DNA from: Stutzerimonas xanthomarina
GTDB lineage: Bacteria > Pseudomonadota > Gammaproteobacteria > Pseudomonadales > Pseudomonadaceae
Reading direction: 5' to 3'
Length of the DNA: 64,000 nt
Assembly: GCF_003935375.1 (NCBI RefSeq)
Contig: NZ_RHQM01000012.1
Span: 3,274-67,273, forward strand
The position numbers were made by a program, and so were the translations under genes. A model generated the notes under the pieces. That model had not been told where the DNA came from. It saw nothing but the letters and a program-made list of their open reading frames with translations, and did not search any database. This document shows positions 37,395-45,973 of this stretch, in pieces; the first letter of the stretch is position 1; each line of letters starts with the position of its first letter.

Positions 37395-38762
37395 ATGCAG
37401 GACCCCTACAGCGAGCGCATGAGCGCCAGCGAAAAACGCGCAGCTTCCGGGCTGGCCCTGGTTTTCGCTTTTCGCATGCTCGGCATGTTCATGGTTTTGC
37501 CCGTGCTGGCAACCTACGGCATGGACCTGGAAGGCGCTACGCCGACCCTGATAGGTCTGGCGATAGGTGCCTATGGTTTGACCCAAGCGCTGCTGCAAAT
37601 TCCCTTCGGTATTCTTTCCGATCGTATTGGTCGCTTGCCTATCATCTATTTCGGCCTGCTGATCTTCGCCGCTGGAGCGGTGCTCGCGGCGATGTCCGAC
37701 AGCATCTGGGGCGTCATCGCCGGGCGCATCCTGCAAGGGGCGGGGGCGATTTCCGCTGCAGTGATGGCGCTGCTCTCGGACCTGACCCGCGAACAGCACC
37801 GGACCAAGGCAATGGCGCTGATCGGCGTGAGCATCGGTTTTTCCTTTGCTGTCGCGATGATCGTCGGGCCGCTGCTGACCCGTGCCTTCGGTCTCTCCGG
37901 GCTGTTCTGGGTAACCGCCGGCATGGCGTTGCTTGGCGGAGTCATCGTCGCATTGCTGCCCAAGGCCCATGCGCATGTGCGCCATCGCGAATCGGGCGTC
38001 GCCAAGCAGGCCCTCGGCCTGACGCTGCGCCATCCTGATCTGCTGCGTCTGGATTTCAGTATTCTGGCGCTGCACGCGATCCTGATGGCCAGCTTCGTCG
38101 CGCTGCCGCTGGCATTGGTCGAGCAGGGCGCATTGCCCAAGGAGGAGCATTGGTGGGTCTACCTCACGGCACTGCTGGTCGGCTTCTTCGGCATGATTCC
38201 CTTCATTATTTATGGCGAGAAGAAGCGCCAGATGCGCCGCGTGCTGTTGGGCGCGGTCTCCGCGCTGCTGCTCTGCGAGCTGTTCTTCTGGTGGTTCGGA
38301 AATGGCTTGTGGATGCTGGTCGTCGGCATGGTGGGCTTCTTCATCGCGTTCAATCTGCTGGAAGCGTCGCTGCCTTCGTTGATCAGCAAAGTTGCGCCTG
38401 CCGGCGGCAAGGGCACCGCGATGGGCGTCTACTCCACCAGTCAGTTTCTCGGTGCCGGTCTCGGTGGCGTGCTGGGCGGCATGCTCTATCAGCAGGGTGG
38501 CCTGGCGCTGGTGTTCGCCGGTTGCGCTGCGCTGTGCGCGTTGTGGTTCGTGGTGGCCTTCAGCATGCGCGAACCTCCTTATGTAACGAGCCTGCGCTTG
38601 CCGCTTTCGGCCAGAGCGCTGGCCAACGCAGGACTTGGGCGTGACCTGCTACAAGTCGCCGGTGTTAGCGACGTGCTCATCGTTGCCGACGAGGCGGCGG
38701 CCTATATCAAGGTCGATACGCAGCAACTGGATCGTGAAGCTCTTGATCGCCTGGTTGCCTGA
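37395..38762 (+). CDS. MFS transporter, YajR-like, with C-terminal cytoplasmic domain
   Basis: A 455-aa major facilitator with about 12 membrane segments and motif A (GILSDRIGRLPII). After the last segment (about residue 390) comes a soluble tail of about 65 residues (SLRLPLSARALANAGLGRDL...). This resembles the ferredoxin-like YAM domain of E. coli YajR. The substrate is unknown. It is divergent from uvrA and upstream of ssb, as in P. aeruginosa. The start has no clear ribosome site; an ATG eight codons later is possible. Confidence 0.88.
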   Translation: MQDPYSERMSASEKRAASGLALVFAFRMLGMFMVLPVLATYGMDLEGATPTLIGLAIGAYGLTQALLQIPFGILSDRIGRLPIIYFGLLIFAAGAVLAAMSDSIWGVIAGRILQGAGAISAAVMALLSDLTREQHRTKAMALIGVSIGFSFAVAMIVGPLLTRAFGLSGLFWVTAGMALLGGVIVALLPKAHAHVRHRESGVAKQALGLTLRHPDLLRLDFSILALHAILMASFVALPLALVEQGALPKEEHWWVYLTALLVGFFGMIPFIIYGEKKRQMRRVLLGAVSALLLCELFFWWFGNGLWMLVVGMVGFFIAFNLLEASLPSLISKVAPAGGKGTAMGVYSTSQFLGAGLGGVLGGMLYQQGGLALVFAGCAALCALWFVVAFSMREPPYVTSLRLPLSARALANAGLGRDLLQVAGVSDVLIVADEAAAYIKVDTQQLDREALDRLVA

Positions 38763-38811
38763 GGCGCCTGTTCGCGGCTGCATAGTGCCGCGCAACATGA
38801 AAGTGCGTCGG

Positions 38812-38840
38812 TTGGCCGTCAGGGGTGGCTGAGGTAAGAT
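38812..38840 (+). promoter_or_regulatory. Candidate ssb promoter
   Basis: TTGGCC (38812-38817) and TAAGAT (38835-38840) are spaced by 17 bp, in the 157-bp gap after the transporter gene. No LexA box is evident nearby. Confidence 0.55.
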
Positions 38841-38919
38841 TCGCGGTCATCGGCTTTGCTGGCGGTACAACCGCCATCGGTGAATCCATCCAATTCAATG
38901 TTCCAATGAGGAGTTACCC

Positions 38920-39414
38920 ATGGCCAGAGGGGTGAATAAAGTCATCTTGATCGGCAATGTCGGCGGCGACCCGGAAACCCGCTACATGCCCAATGGCAAT
39001 GCGGTGACCAATATCACGCTGGCAACCACCGATAGCTGGAAGGACAAGCAGACCGGTCAGCTTCAGGAGCGTACCGAGTGGCATCGCGTGGTGTTGTTCG
39101 GCAAGGTTGCCGAGATCGCTGGCGAATACCTGCGCAAGGGTTCGCAATGCTACATCGAGGGACGCCTGCAGACCCGCGAGTGGGAGAAGGACGGCGTCAA
39201 GCGCTACACCACCGAAATAGTCGTCGACATGAACGGCACCATGCAGCTGCTCGGTGGCCGTGGCGGCAGTTCCGACGATGCGCCGCGTCAGGCTCGCCCG
39301 CAGCAGCGTGAGCCGCAGCAGGCGCCGCGTCAGCAGGCCCAGCCGCAGCAGCCCGCTGCGCGGCAGCAGCCGGCACCGGACTACGACAGCTTCGACGACG
39401 ACATCCCCTTTTAG
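38920..39414 (+). CDS. ssb: Single-stranded DNA-binding protein
   Basis: SSB protects single-stranded DNA and recruits repair and replication proteins. It has 164 aa. The N-terminal OB fold (about 1-110) begins [20 protein letters not shown]. The linker (about 120-150) is rich in Gln, Pro, Arg and Ala. The acidic tip DDDIPF, which binds partners, is intact. ATG 38920 follows TGAGGAG. uvrA is nearby. Confidence 0.97.
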   Translation: MARGVNKVILIGNVGGDPETRYMPNGNAVTNITLATTDSWKDKQTGQLQERTEWHRVVLFGKVAEIAGEYLRKGSQCYIEGRLQTREWEKDGVKRYTTEIVVDMNGTMQLLGGRGGSSDDAPRQARPQQREPQQAPRQQAQPQQPAARQQPAPDYDSFDDDIPF

Positions 39415-39424
39415 AGTTATCTGA

Positions 39425-40309
39425 ATGCGAATGCGCCTGATGCTGTTGGGCGGCGGCAATGCCCTGGGCCAGGCGCTCATCCGCCTCGGCGCCGAGGAAG
39501 ACATCGGCTTCCTCGCACCGCGACCGCCCGCTCAGGGCTGGGACGCCGCCAGTCTTACCCAGTTGCTCGACGACAACCGTCCGGATGTCGTGGTCAACCT
39601 TGCCTATTATTACGACTGGTTTCAGAGCGGGCAGCCCAACGAGCCAGCGCTCGCCGCACAGGAGCGTGCGGTCGAGCGGCTCGCCGAACATTGTCAGCAC
39701 CATGATTTCGTCCTGTTGCAGCCATCGAGCTACCGGGTATTCGACGGTGCTCGTACCACGGCCTATAGCGAAAAGGACGAGGTGGCGCCGCTGGATGCAC
39801 GAGGCAGGGCGCTCTGGCGCATCGAGCAGAGTGTGCGTTCGCTATGCCCGCGACATGTCCTGCTGCGTTTTGGCTGGTTGCTCGATGACAGTCGGGACGG
39901 TGTTCTAGGGCGCGTGCTGCAACGACTCGAGCAGAGCGAGGCGATACTGCTAGCGGATGACCGGCGCGGCAATCCGACACCTGTCGACGATGCCGCGCGT
40001 GTGATCCTTGCGGTATTGAAGCAGCTCGACTGCCAGGCTCCGCTGTGGGGTACCTATCACTACGGCGGACATGAGGCTTCCACCCCGTTGCTGGTCGCCC
40101 AGGCGTTGCTCGGCGAGGCCGGCAAGTATCGCGACGTGACAACGGCGAATCTGGCGGCCGTGGCGCATGCCGCCTGTTCGGATGCCGCAGCCGAACCGCA
40201 GCACGGCGTACTCGCCTGCAAGAAGATTTTCACCACTTTCGGCATCAAGCCTCGCGCCTGGCGCACCGGGTTGCCGAGCCTGTTGGAGCGTTACTACCGT
40301 CATGGCTGA
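39425..40309 (+). CDS. RmlD-like sugar-nucleotide reductase family protein
   Basis: A 294-aa SDR-type protein resembling dTDP-4-dehydrorhamnose reductases. It has an N-terminal Rossmann start (LMLLGGGNALGQALIRLG) and an RPDVVVNLAYYYDW segment like the family's nucleotide-binding region. The usual YxxxK catalytic pair is not obvious (DARGRALWRIEQ at that place), so catalysis is uncertain. It overlaps the next gene by 8 bp, suggesting a two-gene unit. From memory the pair matches PA4069-PA4068. Confidence 0.75.
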   Translation: MRMRLMLLGGGNALGQALIRLGAEEDIGFLAPRPPAQGWDAASLTQLLDDNRPDVVVNLAYYYDWFQSGQPNEPALAAQERAVERLAEHCQHHDFVLLQPSSYRVFDGARTTAYSEKDEVAPLDARGRALWRIEQSVRSLCPRHVLLRFGWLLDDSRDGVLGRVLQRLEQSEAILLADDRRGNPTPVDDAARVILAVLKQLDCQAPLWGTYHYGGHEASTPLLVAQALLGEAGKYRDVTTANLAAVAHAACSDAAAEPQHGVLACKKIFTTFGIKPRAWRTGLPSLLERYYRHG

Positions 40310-41231
40310 TGCCCCGATTCTGGTCACCGGCGGTGCCGGGTTCATCGGCTCGAACCTGGTCGATGCGTTGCTGGCGCGCGGCTATGCCGTTCGTGTGTTG
40401 GACAATCTCTCGACCGGCAAGCGCGAAAACCTGCCGCAAGATACACGCGTCGAGCTGATCGTCGGCGATGTCGCCGATGCCGATTGCGTGCGTCGTGCGG
40501 TGCAGGGATGTCGGGCGGTGGTGCATCTGGCCGCGGTGGCGTCGGTGCAGGCGTCGGTGGATGATCCATTCGGTACGCACCAGAGCAACCTGATTGGCAC
40601 GCTCAATCTGTGTGAGGCGATGCGCGAGTCGGGTGTGAAGCGTGTGCTGTTTGCCTCGAGCGCAGCGGTCTATGGCAACAACGGCGAAGGCCATGCTATC
40701 GATGAGGACACACCGAAGGCGCCCCTGACACCCTACGCCGCGGACAAGCTAGCCAGCGAGCACTACCTGGATTTCTATCGGCGCCAGCATGGTCTGGAGC
40801 CGGTGGTGTTCCGCTTCTTCAATATCTTCGGGCCGCGGCAGGATCCGTCGTCACCGTATTCCGGTGTGATCAGCATCTTCACCGTGCGGGCGCAGAAGGG
40901 TTTGCCGATTGCGGTGTTCGGCGATGGCGAGCAGACGCGCGATTTTCTCTACGTTGCCGATCTGGTCGAGGTGTTGGTGCAGGCGCTGGAGGCGCCCGAA
41001 GTGATGGAGGGTGCGGTGAATGCTGGGCTGAACCAGGCTACATCGCTGAATCAGCTGCTGGCGGCCATCGGTGAAGTATTGGGCGGGCTTCCCGAGGTGC
41101 GCTATCAGGCCGCGCGGCCGGGGGATATTCGTCATTCGCGGGCGAATAATGCCCGGCTAGTGCAGCGCTATCGTCTGCCGGAACCGCCGACCGGCATGCG
41201 CGAAGGGTTGGCGAAGCTGTTGGGTTTGTAG
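40302..41231 (+). CDS. NAD-dependent epimerase/dehydratase (extended SDR)
   Basis: A 309-aa nucleotide-sugar epimerase-type enzyme. Rossmann motif TGGAGFIGSN lies near the N-terminus, and the catalytic YAADK (Y-x3-K) lies in PLTPYAADKLASEHYLDFY. Closest in look to UDP-glucose or UDP-GlcNAc 4-epimerases; the substrate cannot be read from sequence. ATG 40302 overlaps the stop of the RmlD-like gene. An intrinsic terminator follows. Confidence 0.87.
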   Translation: MADAPILVTGGAGFIGSNLVDALLARGYAVRVLDNLSTGKRENLPQDTRVELIVGDVADADCVRRAVQGCRAVVHLAAVASVQASVDDPFGTHQSNLIGTLNLCEAMRESGVKRVLFASSAAVYGNNGEGHAIDEDTPKAPLTPYAADKLASEHYLDFYRRQHGLEPVVFRFFNIFGPRQDPSSPYSGVISIFTVRAQKGLPIAVFGDGEQTRDFLYVADLVEVLVQALEAPEVMEGAVNAGLNQATSLNQLLAAIGEVLGGLPEVRYQAARPGDIRHSRANNARLVQRYRLPEPPTGMREGLAKLLGL

Positions 41232-41251
41232 GTTGCAAACTCTGAAAACAC

Positions 41252-41274
41252 AAAAGGCGCCCTAGGCGCCTTTT
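41252..41274. terminator. Bidirectional terminator between epimerase and ompW genes
   Basis: AAAAGGCGCC (41252-41261) and GGCGCCTTTT (41265-41274) with a CTA loop form a symmetric hairpin. U-tracts are thus available on both strands, fitting the convergent genes on either side. Confidence 0.88.
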
Positions 41275-41305
41275 GTCTGTCTGCGATCCGGCTGGGCCGG
41301 TTACG

Positions 41306-41983
41306 TCAGAACTTGTAGCCGAGACCAACCATGTAGACGAAGGGGTCTACGTCTACGTCGACTTTGACTTTGCCAAGGGTTGCATGGTTAGAGGTAGCTT
41401 CGGTATCGATGTCGATATATCGCACTTGTGCGTTGAGCATCAGACTATCAGTCAGCATGTAGTCCATGCCAACTTGGGCAGCCAAGCCCCAAGAGTCTTT
41501 CAGGTCCAGACCATCGAATTGGTTGCTTTCGGCATGGCTGCTTAGCTTGTCGTCAAAGAACCAAGTGTAGTTAACGCCTGCACCAAGGTAGGGTTGGAAC
41601 GCGGATGTCTTATCCAGGGGATAGTAGATTACGCTAAGGGTTGGTGGCAGGTGCTTAATGCTACCGAACTTCCCGTCCATGGTCCCTGGCAACCCTTTCA
41701 CGCCAACGTCGTGGCTGAACGGAGTGGCTGCCAAGAGTTCGATACCCACTTTGTCGGTGACCATATAAGCGAAGTTCAGACCAAGCTGGGTGTCGCTGTC
41801 GAGTGTGGCTTTTGTCCCGGTGAGCGGACCGGTCACTGCGGTAGAGATAGAGCTGCTATCTTCACGCGGATCAACGGTAATAGCACCAGCGCGAACGATG
41901 ATGTCCCCGGCTTCGAAAGCCTGGGCGAAGGGTGCGGCCAGCGCCAGGGCCAGCGCGGAAGCGGTGAACAGGGTCTTGCGCAT
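41306..41983 (-). CDS. ompW: Outer-membrane protein OmpW/OprG family
   Basis: A 225-aa eight-stranded beta-barrel of the OmpW family, thought to pass small hydrophobic molecules through the outer membrane. There is a signal peptide with cleavage probably after AQA (about residue 22), then FEAGDIIVRAGAITVDP, and the terminal strand ends in aromatic F (GLGYKF). Its base composition is lower in GC (about 50-55% in lines counted) than its neighbours. A minus-strand ANR-type site lies upstream. From memory the context matches P. aeruginosa oprG. Confidence 0.93.
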   Translation of the reverse strand: MRKTLFTASALALALAAPFAQAFEAGDIIVRAGAITVDPREDSSSISTAVTGPLTGTKATLDSDTQLGLNFAYMVTDKVGIELLAATPFSHDVGVKGLPGTMDGKFGSIKHLPPTLSVIYYPLDKTSAFQPYLGAGVNYTWFFDDKLSSHAESNQFDGLDLKDSWGLAAQVGMDYMLTDSLMLNAQVRYIDIDTEATSNHATLGKVKVDVDVDPFVYMVGLGYKF

Positions 41984-42019
41984 GATGATGCTCCGTTTGT
42001 TGGAATGCGATTGGGCGCC

Positions 42020-42060
42020 ATGGTAGGTGCTGAGCGCTGGGGCTTTTTGATCCAGCTCAA
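42020..42060 (-). promoter_or_regulatory. ompW promoter with an ANR/FNR-type box
   Basis: On the plus strand TTGATCCAGCTCAA (42047-42060) matches 9 of 10 fixed bases of TTGAT-N4-ATCAA. On the minus strand a TACCAT -10-like hexamer lies at 42025-42020, 21 bp past the box, giving a class II geometry (box centre about -41). OprG in P. aeruginosa and OmpW in E. coli are reported as ANR/FNR-controlled. Confidence 0.6.
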
Positions 42061-42097
42061 TGAAAAACGCCGCCTCGACTGCGACGAAACGCCCGGG

Positions 42098-42145
42098 TTG
42101 CTTTGCGTCAACTCACAGATGATAATGTTTCTCTTTTGAGTTAAC
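42098..42145 (+). promoter_or_regulatory. Promoter of the TonB operon with flanking inverted repeat
   Basis: TTGCTT (42098-42103) and GATAAT (42121-42126) have a 17-bp spacer. The inverted repeat GTCAACTCA (42107-42115) and TGAGTTAAC (42137-42145), with one mismatch, brackets the -10 box and the likely start site at about 42133. It looks like an operator, but I cannot name the regulator. Confidence 0.55.
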
Positions 42146-42167
42146 GACCGTCTGCAAGGACCCTTCA

Positions 42168-42953
42168 ATGCCTTCCTTCTTCCCCCGCCTGCTGGCGGTT
42201 GCCGTGCTGCCGTGCTGTCTTCAGCTTTATGCCGGGTCGCTGTCCGCGGCACCGCTGGACGCAGCGCTGGATGAGAGCGAGCGTTTGTCCGCCGAGGCGA
42301 AGGCCTCGCAGGCGCGGATCGACCAGCTCGACGACGCCACTCGCGAGATGCTCAACGAGTACCGCAGTGCTTTGCAGCAGACCGAAGCGCTGAAGGCCTA
42401 CAACAAGCAGTTGCAGGAGCTGACCGCAGCGCAGAGCAAGGAACTTGTGGGCTTTCAGCGCCAGCTGGACAGCATCGAGCGCACCCAGGAAGCCGTTACG
42501 CCGCAGATGAGCCGTATGGTCGAGGTGCTTGGGGAATTCATTGCGGCCGATCTGCCGTTTCTCCCCGATGAGCGTGCCGACCGTCTGGCCGGCCTGCAGG
42601 ACCTGCTGCCACGCGCCGACGTCAGCCTGGCGGAAAAGTACCGGCGCACCCTCGAGGCCTATCAGATCGAAAGCGACTACGGCCGCACGCTGGAAGCCTG
42701 GCGTGGCGAGCTGCCGGGCGACGCGGAGTCACGCAGCGTCGAATTCCTGCGGCTCGGTCGAGTGATGCTCTATTACCAGACTCTCGATGCTCACGAGAGC
42801 GGCTGGTGGAATCCGCAGACTCGCGCCTGGGAAGTGCTCGACGGCAGCGCCCGCCGACCGCTTACGCAGGCCATCGCCATCGCCCGTCAGCAACAGGCTC
42901 CGGCCTACCTGCAATTGCCCGTGAAGACCCTGGCCGAGGAGGCCGCGCAATGA
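42168..42953 (+). CDS. DUF3450 periplasmic coiled-coil protein
   Basis: A 261-aa secreted protein with a signal peptide (cleavage near SLSAA, about residue 27). A coiled coil follows at about 35-110 (SERLSAEAKASQARIDQLDD and following). It belongs to DUF3450, found as the first gene of TtpC-type TonB operons in Vibrio and Shewanella. No enzymatic motif. Probably a periplasmic accessory of the energy-transduction complex. It overlaps the next gene by 4 bp (ATGA). Confidence 0.85.
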   Translation: MPSFFPRLLAVAVLPCCLQLYAGSLSAAPLDAALDESERLSAEAKASQARIDQLDDATREMLNEYRSALQQTEALKAYNKQLQELTAAQSKELVGFQRQLDSIERTQEAVTPQMSRMVEVLGEFIAADLPFLPDERADRLAGLQDLLPRADVSLAEKYRRTLEAYQIESDYGRTLEAWRGELPGDAESRSVEFLRLGRVMLYYQTLDAHESGWWNPQTRAWEVLDGSARRPLTQAIAIARQQQAPAYLQLPVKTLAEEAAQ

Positions 42954-44296
42954 GCCGTCTGTTTTCCCTCCTTCTTGTCGCGCTGTTGCCCCTCACGGCT
43001 CATTCGGCAGAACCGCTCAGTCCCGACCAGCTGCTCGAGCGCATTCGCAGCGACCGTGCCGCCGAGGTCAGCGCCATGCAGGCCCGCGAGCAGGCCTTCG
43101 TTCGTGATCGTGGCGAGCAGCAGCAACTGCTTTCCCGTGCCCGTGCCGCACTGGCCGAGCAGAAGGCCGAGGCCGAACGCCTGAAGGCCGACTTCGATCG
43201 CCAGGAGGCCGAGCTGGCCGAGCAGGAAAAACTCCTGGCGCAGCGTGTTGGCCATCTGGGTGAGCTGTTCGGCGTCGTGCGCCAGAGTGCAGGTGACATC
43301 GCTGGCCAGTGGCAGGACAGTCTGCTCAACGCTCAGTATCCCGAGCGCCTGACCCAGCTGCGTAGCCTGGCGGAAAGCCGCGCGCTGCCGTCGGCCGATG
43401 ACCTCGATGCGTTCTGGATGACCCTGCTGGAAGACCTGGCGGCCAGCGGCCGCGTCGAGCGCGTACAGCTGCCGGTGGTGGGTACCGATGGCGCGCGCAG
43501 CGAGCAGCCGGTACTGCGGGTCGGCAGCTTCTCCGCATTTACCGACGAGGCCTTCCTGCGCTACGACGCCGATGCCGGCGAGCTGCTGGTACCGACACGC
43601 CAGCCGTCCGGTCAGGGTTTGATCGAAGACTATCTGAGCAGCTCCGATGCGCTGGCTACATTGCCGGTGGATCCGAGCCGCGGCACGCTGATTGCCCAGC
43701 TGCAACGCCAGCCGGACCTGTGGGATCGCGTCAAACAAGGCGGTCTGGTCGGTGGCGTCATTCTGGTGCTCGGTGCCGTCGGCCTGCTGCTGGCGATCTG
43801 GCGCATGGTGTATCTGGGTGGCGTCGGTCGCAAGGTGGGCAGCCAGATGCGCGAGCTGAACCAGCCGCGCGACGACAATCCGCTCGGCCGCATCATAGGC
43901 GTGCTGGGGCCGAAGCCGCAGCTGTCGGATCTGGAAACCCTCGAGCTCAAGCTGGATGAGGCGATCCTCCAGGAAACCCCACCACTGGAGCGCGGTCAGC
44001 CGCTGCTCAAGCTGCTGGCAGCCGTTGCACCGCTGCTCGGCCTGCTGGGCACCGTGACCGGCATGATCATCACTTTCCAAGCCATCACCCAGAGCGGTGG
44101 CGGCGACTCGCGGCTGATGGCCGACGGTATCTCCCAGGCGCTGGTAACCACGGTGCTGGGCCTGGTGGTAGCGATTCCGCTGCTGTTCCTGCACAGCCTG
44201 CTGGCCAGCCGTAGCAAGGCGCTGATCCAGTTGCTGGAGCAGCAGAGCGCCGGCCTCATCGCGCTGCACCTGTCGGGGGCGCCACGCCGTGACTGA
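42950..44296 (+). CDS. ttpC: TtpC-like MotA/TolQ/ExbB family protein with periplasmic coiled coil
   Basis: A 448-aa protein. A signal-like N-terminus (1-20) is followed by a long periplasmic part with a coiled coil at about 25-110. The C-terminal half is an ExbB/TolQ-type domain with three membrane segments (about 265-290, 350-375, 390-415) and the conserved LLGTVTGMIITF. In Vibrio, TtpC is the fourth component required by the TonB2 system. ATG 42950 lies within the DUF3450 stop. It overlaps exbB by 8 bp. Confidence 0.85.
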   Translation: MSRLFSLLLVALLPLTAHSAEPLSPDQLLERIRSDRAAEVSAMQAREQAFVRDRGEQQQLLSRARAALAEQKAEAERLKADFDRQEAELAEQEKLLAQRVGHLGELFGVVRQSAGDIAGQWQDSLLNAQYPERLTQLRSLAESRALPSADDLDAFWMTLLEDLAASGRVERVQLPVVGTDGARSEQPVLRVGSFSAFTDEAFLRYDADAGELLVPTRQPSGQGLIEDYLSSSDALATLPVDPSRGTLIAQLQRQPDLWDRVKQGGLVGGVILVLGAVGLLLAIWRMVYLGGVGRKVGSQMRELNQPRDDNPLGRIIGVLGPKPQLSDLETLELKLDEAILQETPPLERGQPLLKLLAAVAPLLGLLGTVTGMIITFQAITQSGGGDSRLMADGISQALVTTVLGLVVAIPLLFLHSLLASRSKALIQLLEQQSAGLIALHLSGAPRRD

Positions 44297-44834
44297 TCTG
44301 CGCGCTCACTGGCTGGGTCTGATCGACAGCGGTCACGCGCTGCTCGATTTCATGGCTGCCGGCGGCGTGGTGATGTGGGCGCTGGCCGGCCTGTGCGTAC
44401 TGTATTGGACACTGGTCTTCGAGCGCCTCTGGTTCATGCGGCGGGTCTTCCCGCACTGGGTCGAATCGCGTCGCCAGGCCTGGGCGCAGATGGCCGATGA
44501 GCCTGGTAGCTGGCAGCGTGCGGTGCGTGCGGCCTGGCTCGCGCAGGCTCAGCAGCAGCTGTCCGGGCCGCTACGGCTGAGCAAGACCCTGGTGGCGATG
44601 TATCCGCTGCTTGGCTTGCTCGGTACGGTCAGCGGCATGATCGCGGTTTTCGACGTGCTGGCGCTCAGTGGCTCCGGCAACCCACGCGGCATGGCCGCGG
44701 GTGTCTGGCAGGCGACCCTGCCGACCATGGCCGGCATGGTGCTGGCCATCACAGGATTGTTCAGTCTGGCGCGCCTAGAGCGAATCGCGCGCCAGTCTCT
44801 CGACCGGCTGGCTGACCAGCTGCGTCACGACTGA
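44289..44834 (+). CDS. exbB: ExbB-type proton-channel protein
   Basis: ExbB forms the pentameric inner-membrane motor subunit with ExbD. It has 181 aa, three membrane segments (about 23-46, 98-120, 140-162), and the family motif LLGTVSGMIAVF. The start is GTG 44289, overlapping ttpC. It is shorter than the classic ExbB and is the second ExbB-like protein in this operon. Confidence 0.88.
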   Translation: MTDLRAHWLGLIDSGHALLDFMAAGGVVMWALAGLCVLYWTLVFERLWFMRRVFPHWVESRRQAWAQMADEPGSWQRAVRAAWLAQAQQQLSGPLRLSKTLVAMYPLLGLLGTVSGMIAVFDVLALSGSGNPRGMAAGVWQATLPTMAGMVLAITGLFSLARLERIARQSLDRLADQLRHD

Positions 44835-44845
44835 GGATTAGCAGG

Positions 44846-45259
44846 ATGCGTATGCGCCGTCATCATTACCAGCAGGAAGAAGATACCGGCATCGATCTCA
44901 CGCCGATGCTCGATGTGGTCTTCATCATGCTGATCTTCTTCATCGTCACCAGCTCCTTCATCAAGGAGTCCGGTGTCGAAGTCCAGCGCCCGCAGGCGGA
45001 CACCGCCAGCACTCAGGACAAGGGCAATATTCTCATCGCCGTCACGGCCGATGGCCAGGTCTGGATCGACAAGCAGGTGGTCGACGTACGCAGTGTGCGG
45101 GCGCATGTCGAGCGTCTGCGCGTGGATCAGCCGGAGGGCGCGGTGGTCGTCCAGGCTGACCAGGATGCGCGCACCGGCCTGGTGGTGCAGGTCATGGACC
45201 AGGCGCGTCAGGCCGGCGTGCAAGACGTTGCGCTGGCCGCCAGCACGGGGTCGCGCTGA
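44846..45259 (+). CDS. exbD: ExbD-type biopolymer transport protein
   Basis: A 137-aa inner-membrane protein with one membrane helix. The essential proton-accepting aspartate is in LTPMLDVVFIMLIFF (about D23), followed by a periplasmic domain. It couples proton flow to TonB motion. It overlaps tonB by one base (TGATG). Confidence 0.93.
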   Translation: MRMRRHHYQQEEDTGIDLTPMLDVVFIMLIFFIVTSSFIKESGVEVQRPQADTASTQDKGNILIAVTADGQVWIDKQVVDVRSVRAHVERLRVDQPEGAVVVQADQDARTGLVVQVMDQARQAGVQDVALAASTGSR

Positions 45260-45972
45260 TGCAACCGCGGCTGGTCCGTTTCAGTCTGGCCTTCATCGCC
45301 GCCTGTGTGGTGGCGTTGCTGCTGTTCGCCCTGATGCTGAGCATGGTCAATCCCCCGCGCAGCAAGATTGAGGAAGATCCATTGGCGATTGCCAATTTCG
45401 TGCGCATGGATGGGCGCAACGAGGACACCGCCACGCGCTCACGTCAGCAGGCGCCACAGCCACCGCAGCCGAAGACGCCACAACCGCCGACGCCTCCGAC
45501 GCCGAACATGGCGACCCCAGACGCCAATCTGCCCAAGCTCGACCTCGACCTGCCGAACATCGATGCGGGCGTATCGGTCGCCACCGCTCCGGCGCCCAGT
45601 CTGTCCGGCCTGACGGCGGCACAGAGTGCCCCGGCCGCGGCGCCAGCGCCGGCCAGTGCGGCAGTCGAAGCGGCGGGCAAGCCCGGCGGCCCGGAGCAGG
45701 AAGTGATGCCGCTCAATGATGTACGTCCGGAGTATCCCTACCGTGCGCGGCAACAGGGCATCGAAGGGCATATCAAACTGGCGTTCACCATCAACCCGCA
45801 AGGGCGGGTGGAGAACATCCGCGTGCTGGAAGCCTCGCCTCGTAACGTGTTCGATCGCGAGGCCCGGCGCGCGGCGGCCCGCTGGCGTTTCGCTCCGCGT
45901 ACCGAAAACGGTGCACCGGTATCCCGTGAAGCCGTGAAAACCCTGCACTTCCGCCTGCAAGGAGAACGCTGA
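45259..45972 (+). CDS. tonB: TonB-family energy transducer
   Basis: A 237-aa protein. The N-terminal anchor helix (about 8-30) is followed by a Pro/Gln-rich spacer (about 66-90). The C-terminal TonB domain (about 150-237) carries RPEYPYRARQQGIEGHIKLA and ends with RWRFAPRTENG. It reaches to TonB boxes of outer-membrane receptors. No receptor gene lies in the operon, so the client receptors are unknown. Confidence 0.93.
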   Translation: MQPRLVRFSLAFIAACVVALLLFALMLSMVNPPRSKIEEDPLAIANFVRMDGRNEDTATRSRQQAPQPPQPKTPQPPTPPTPNMATPDANLPKLDLDLPNIDAGVSVATAPAPSLSGLTAAQSAPAAAPAPASAAVEAAGKPGGPEQEVMPLNDVRPEYPYRARQQGIEGHIKLAFTINPQGRVENIRVLEASPRNVFDREARRAAARWRFAPRTENGAPVSREAVKTLHFRLQGER

Positions 45973-45973
45973 G

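Noticed and set aside
42115..42133. Possible Fur box over the -10 of the TonB operon (GATAATGTTTCTC)
   Set aside because: Only about 12 of 19 positions fit the Fur consensus, and the match is mostly the -10 hexamer itself.
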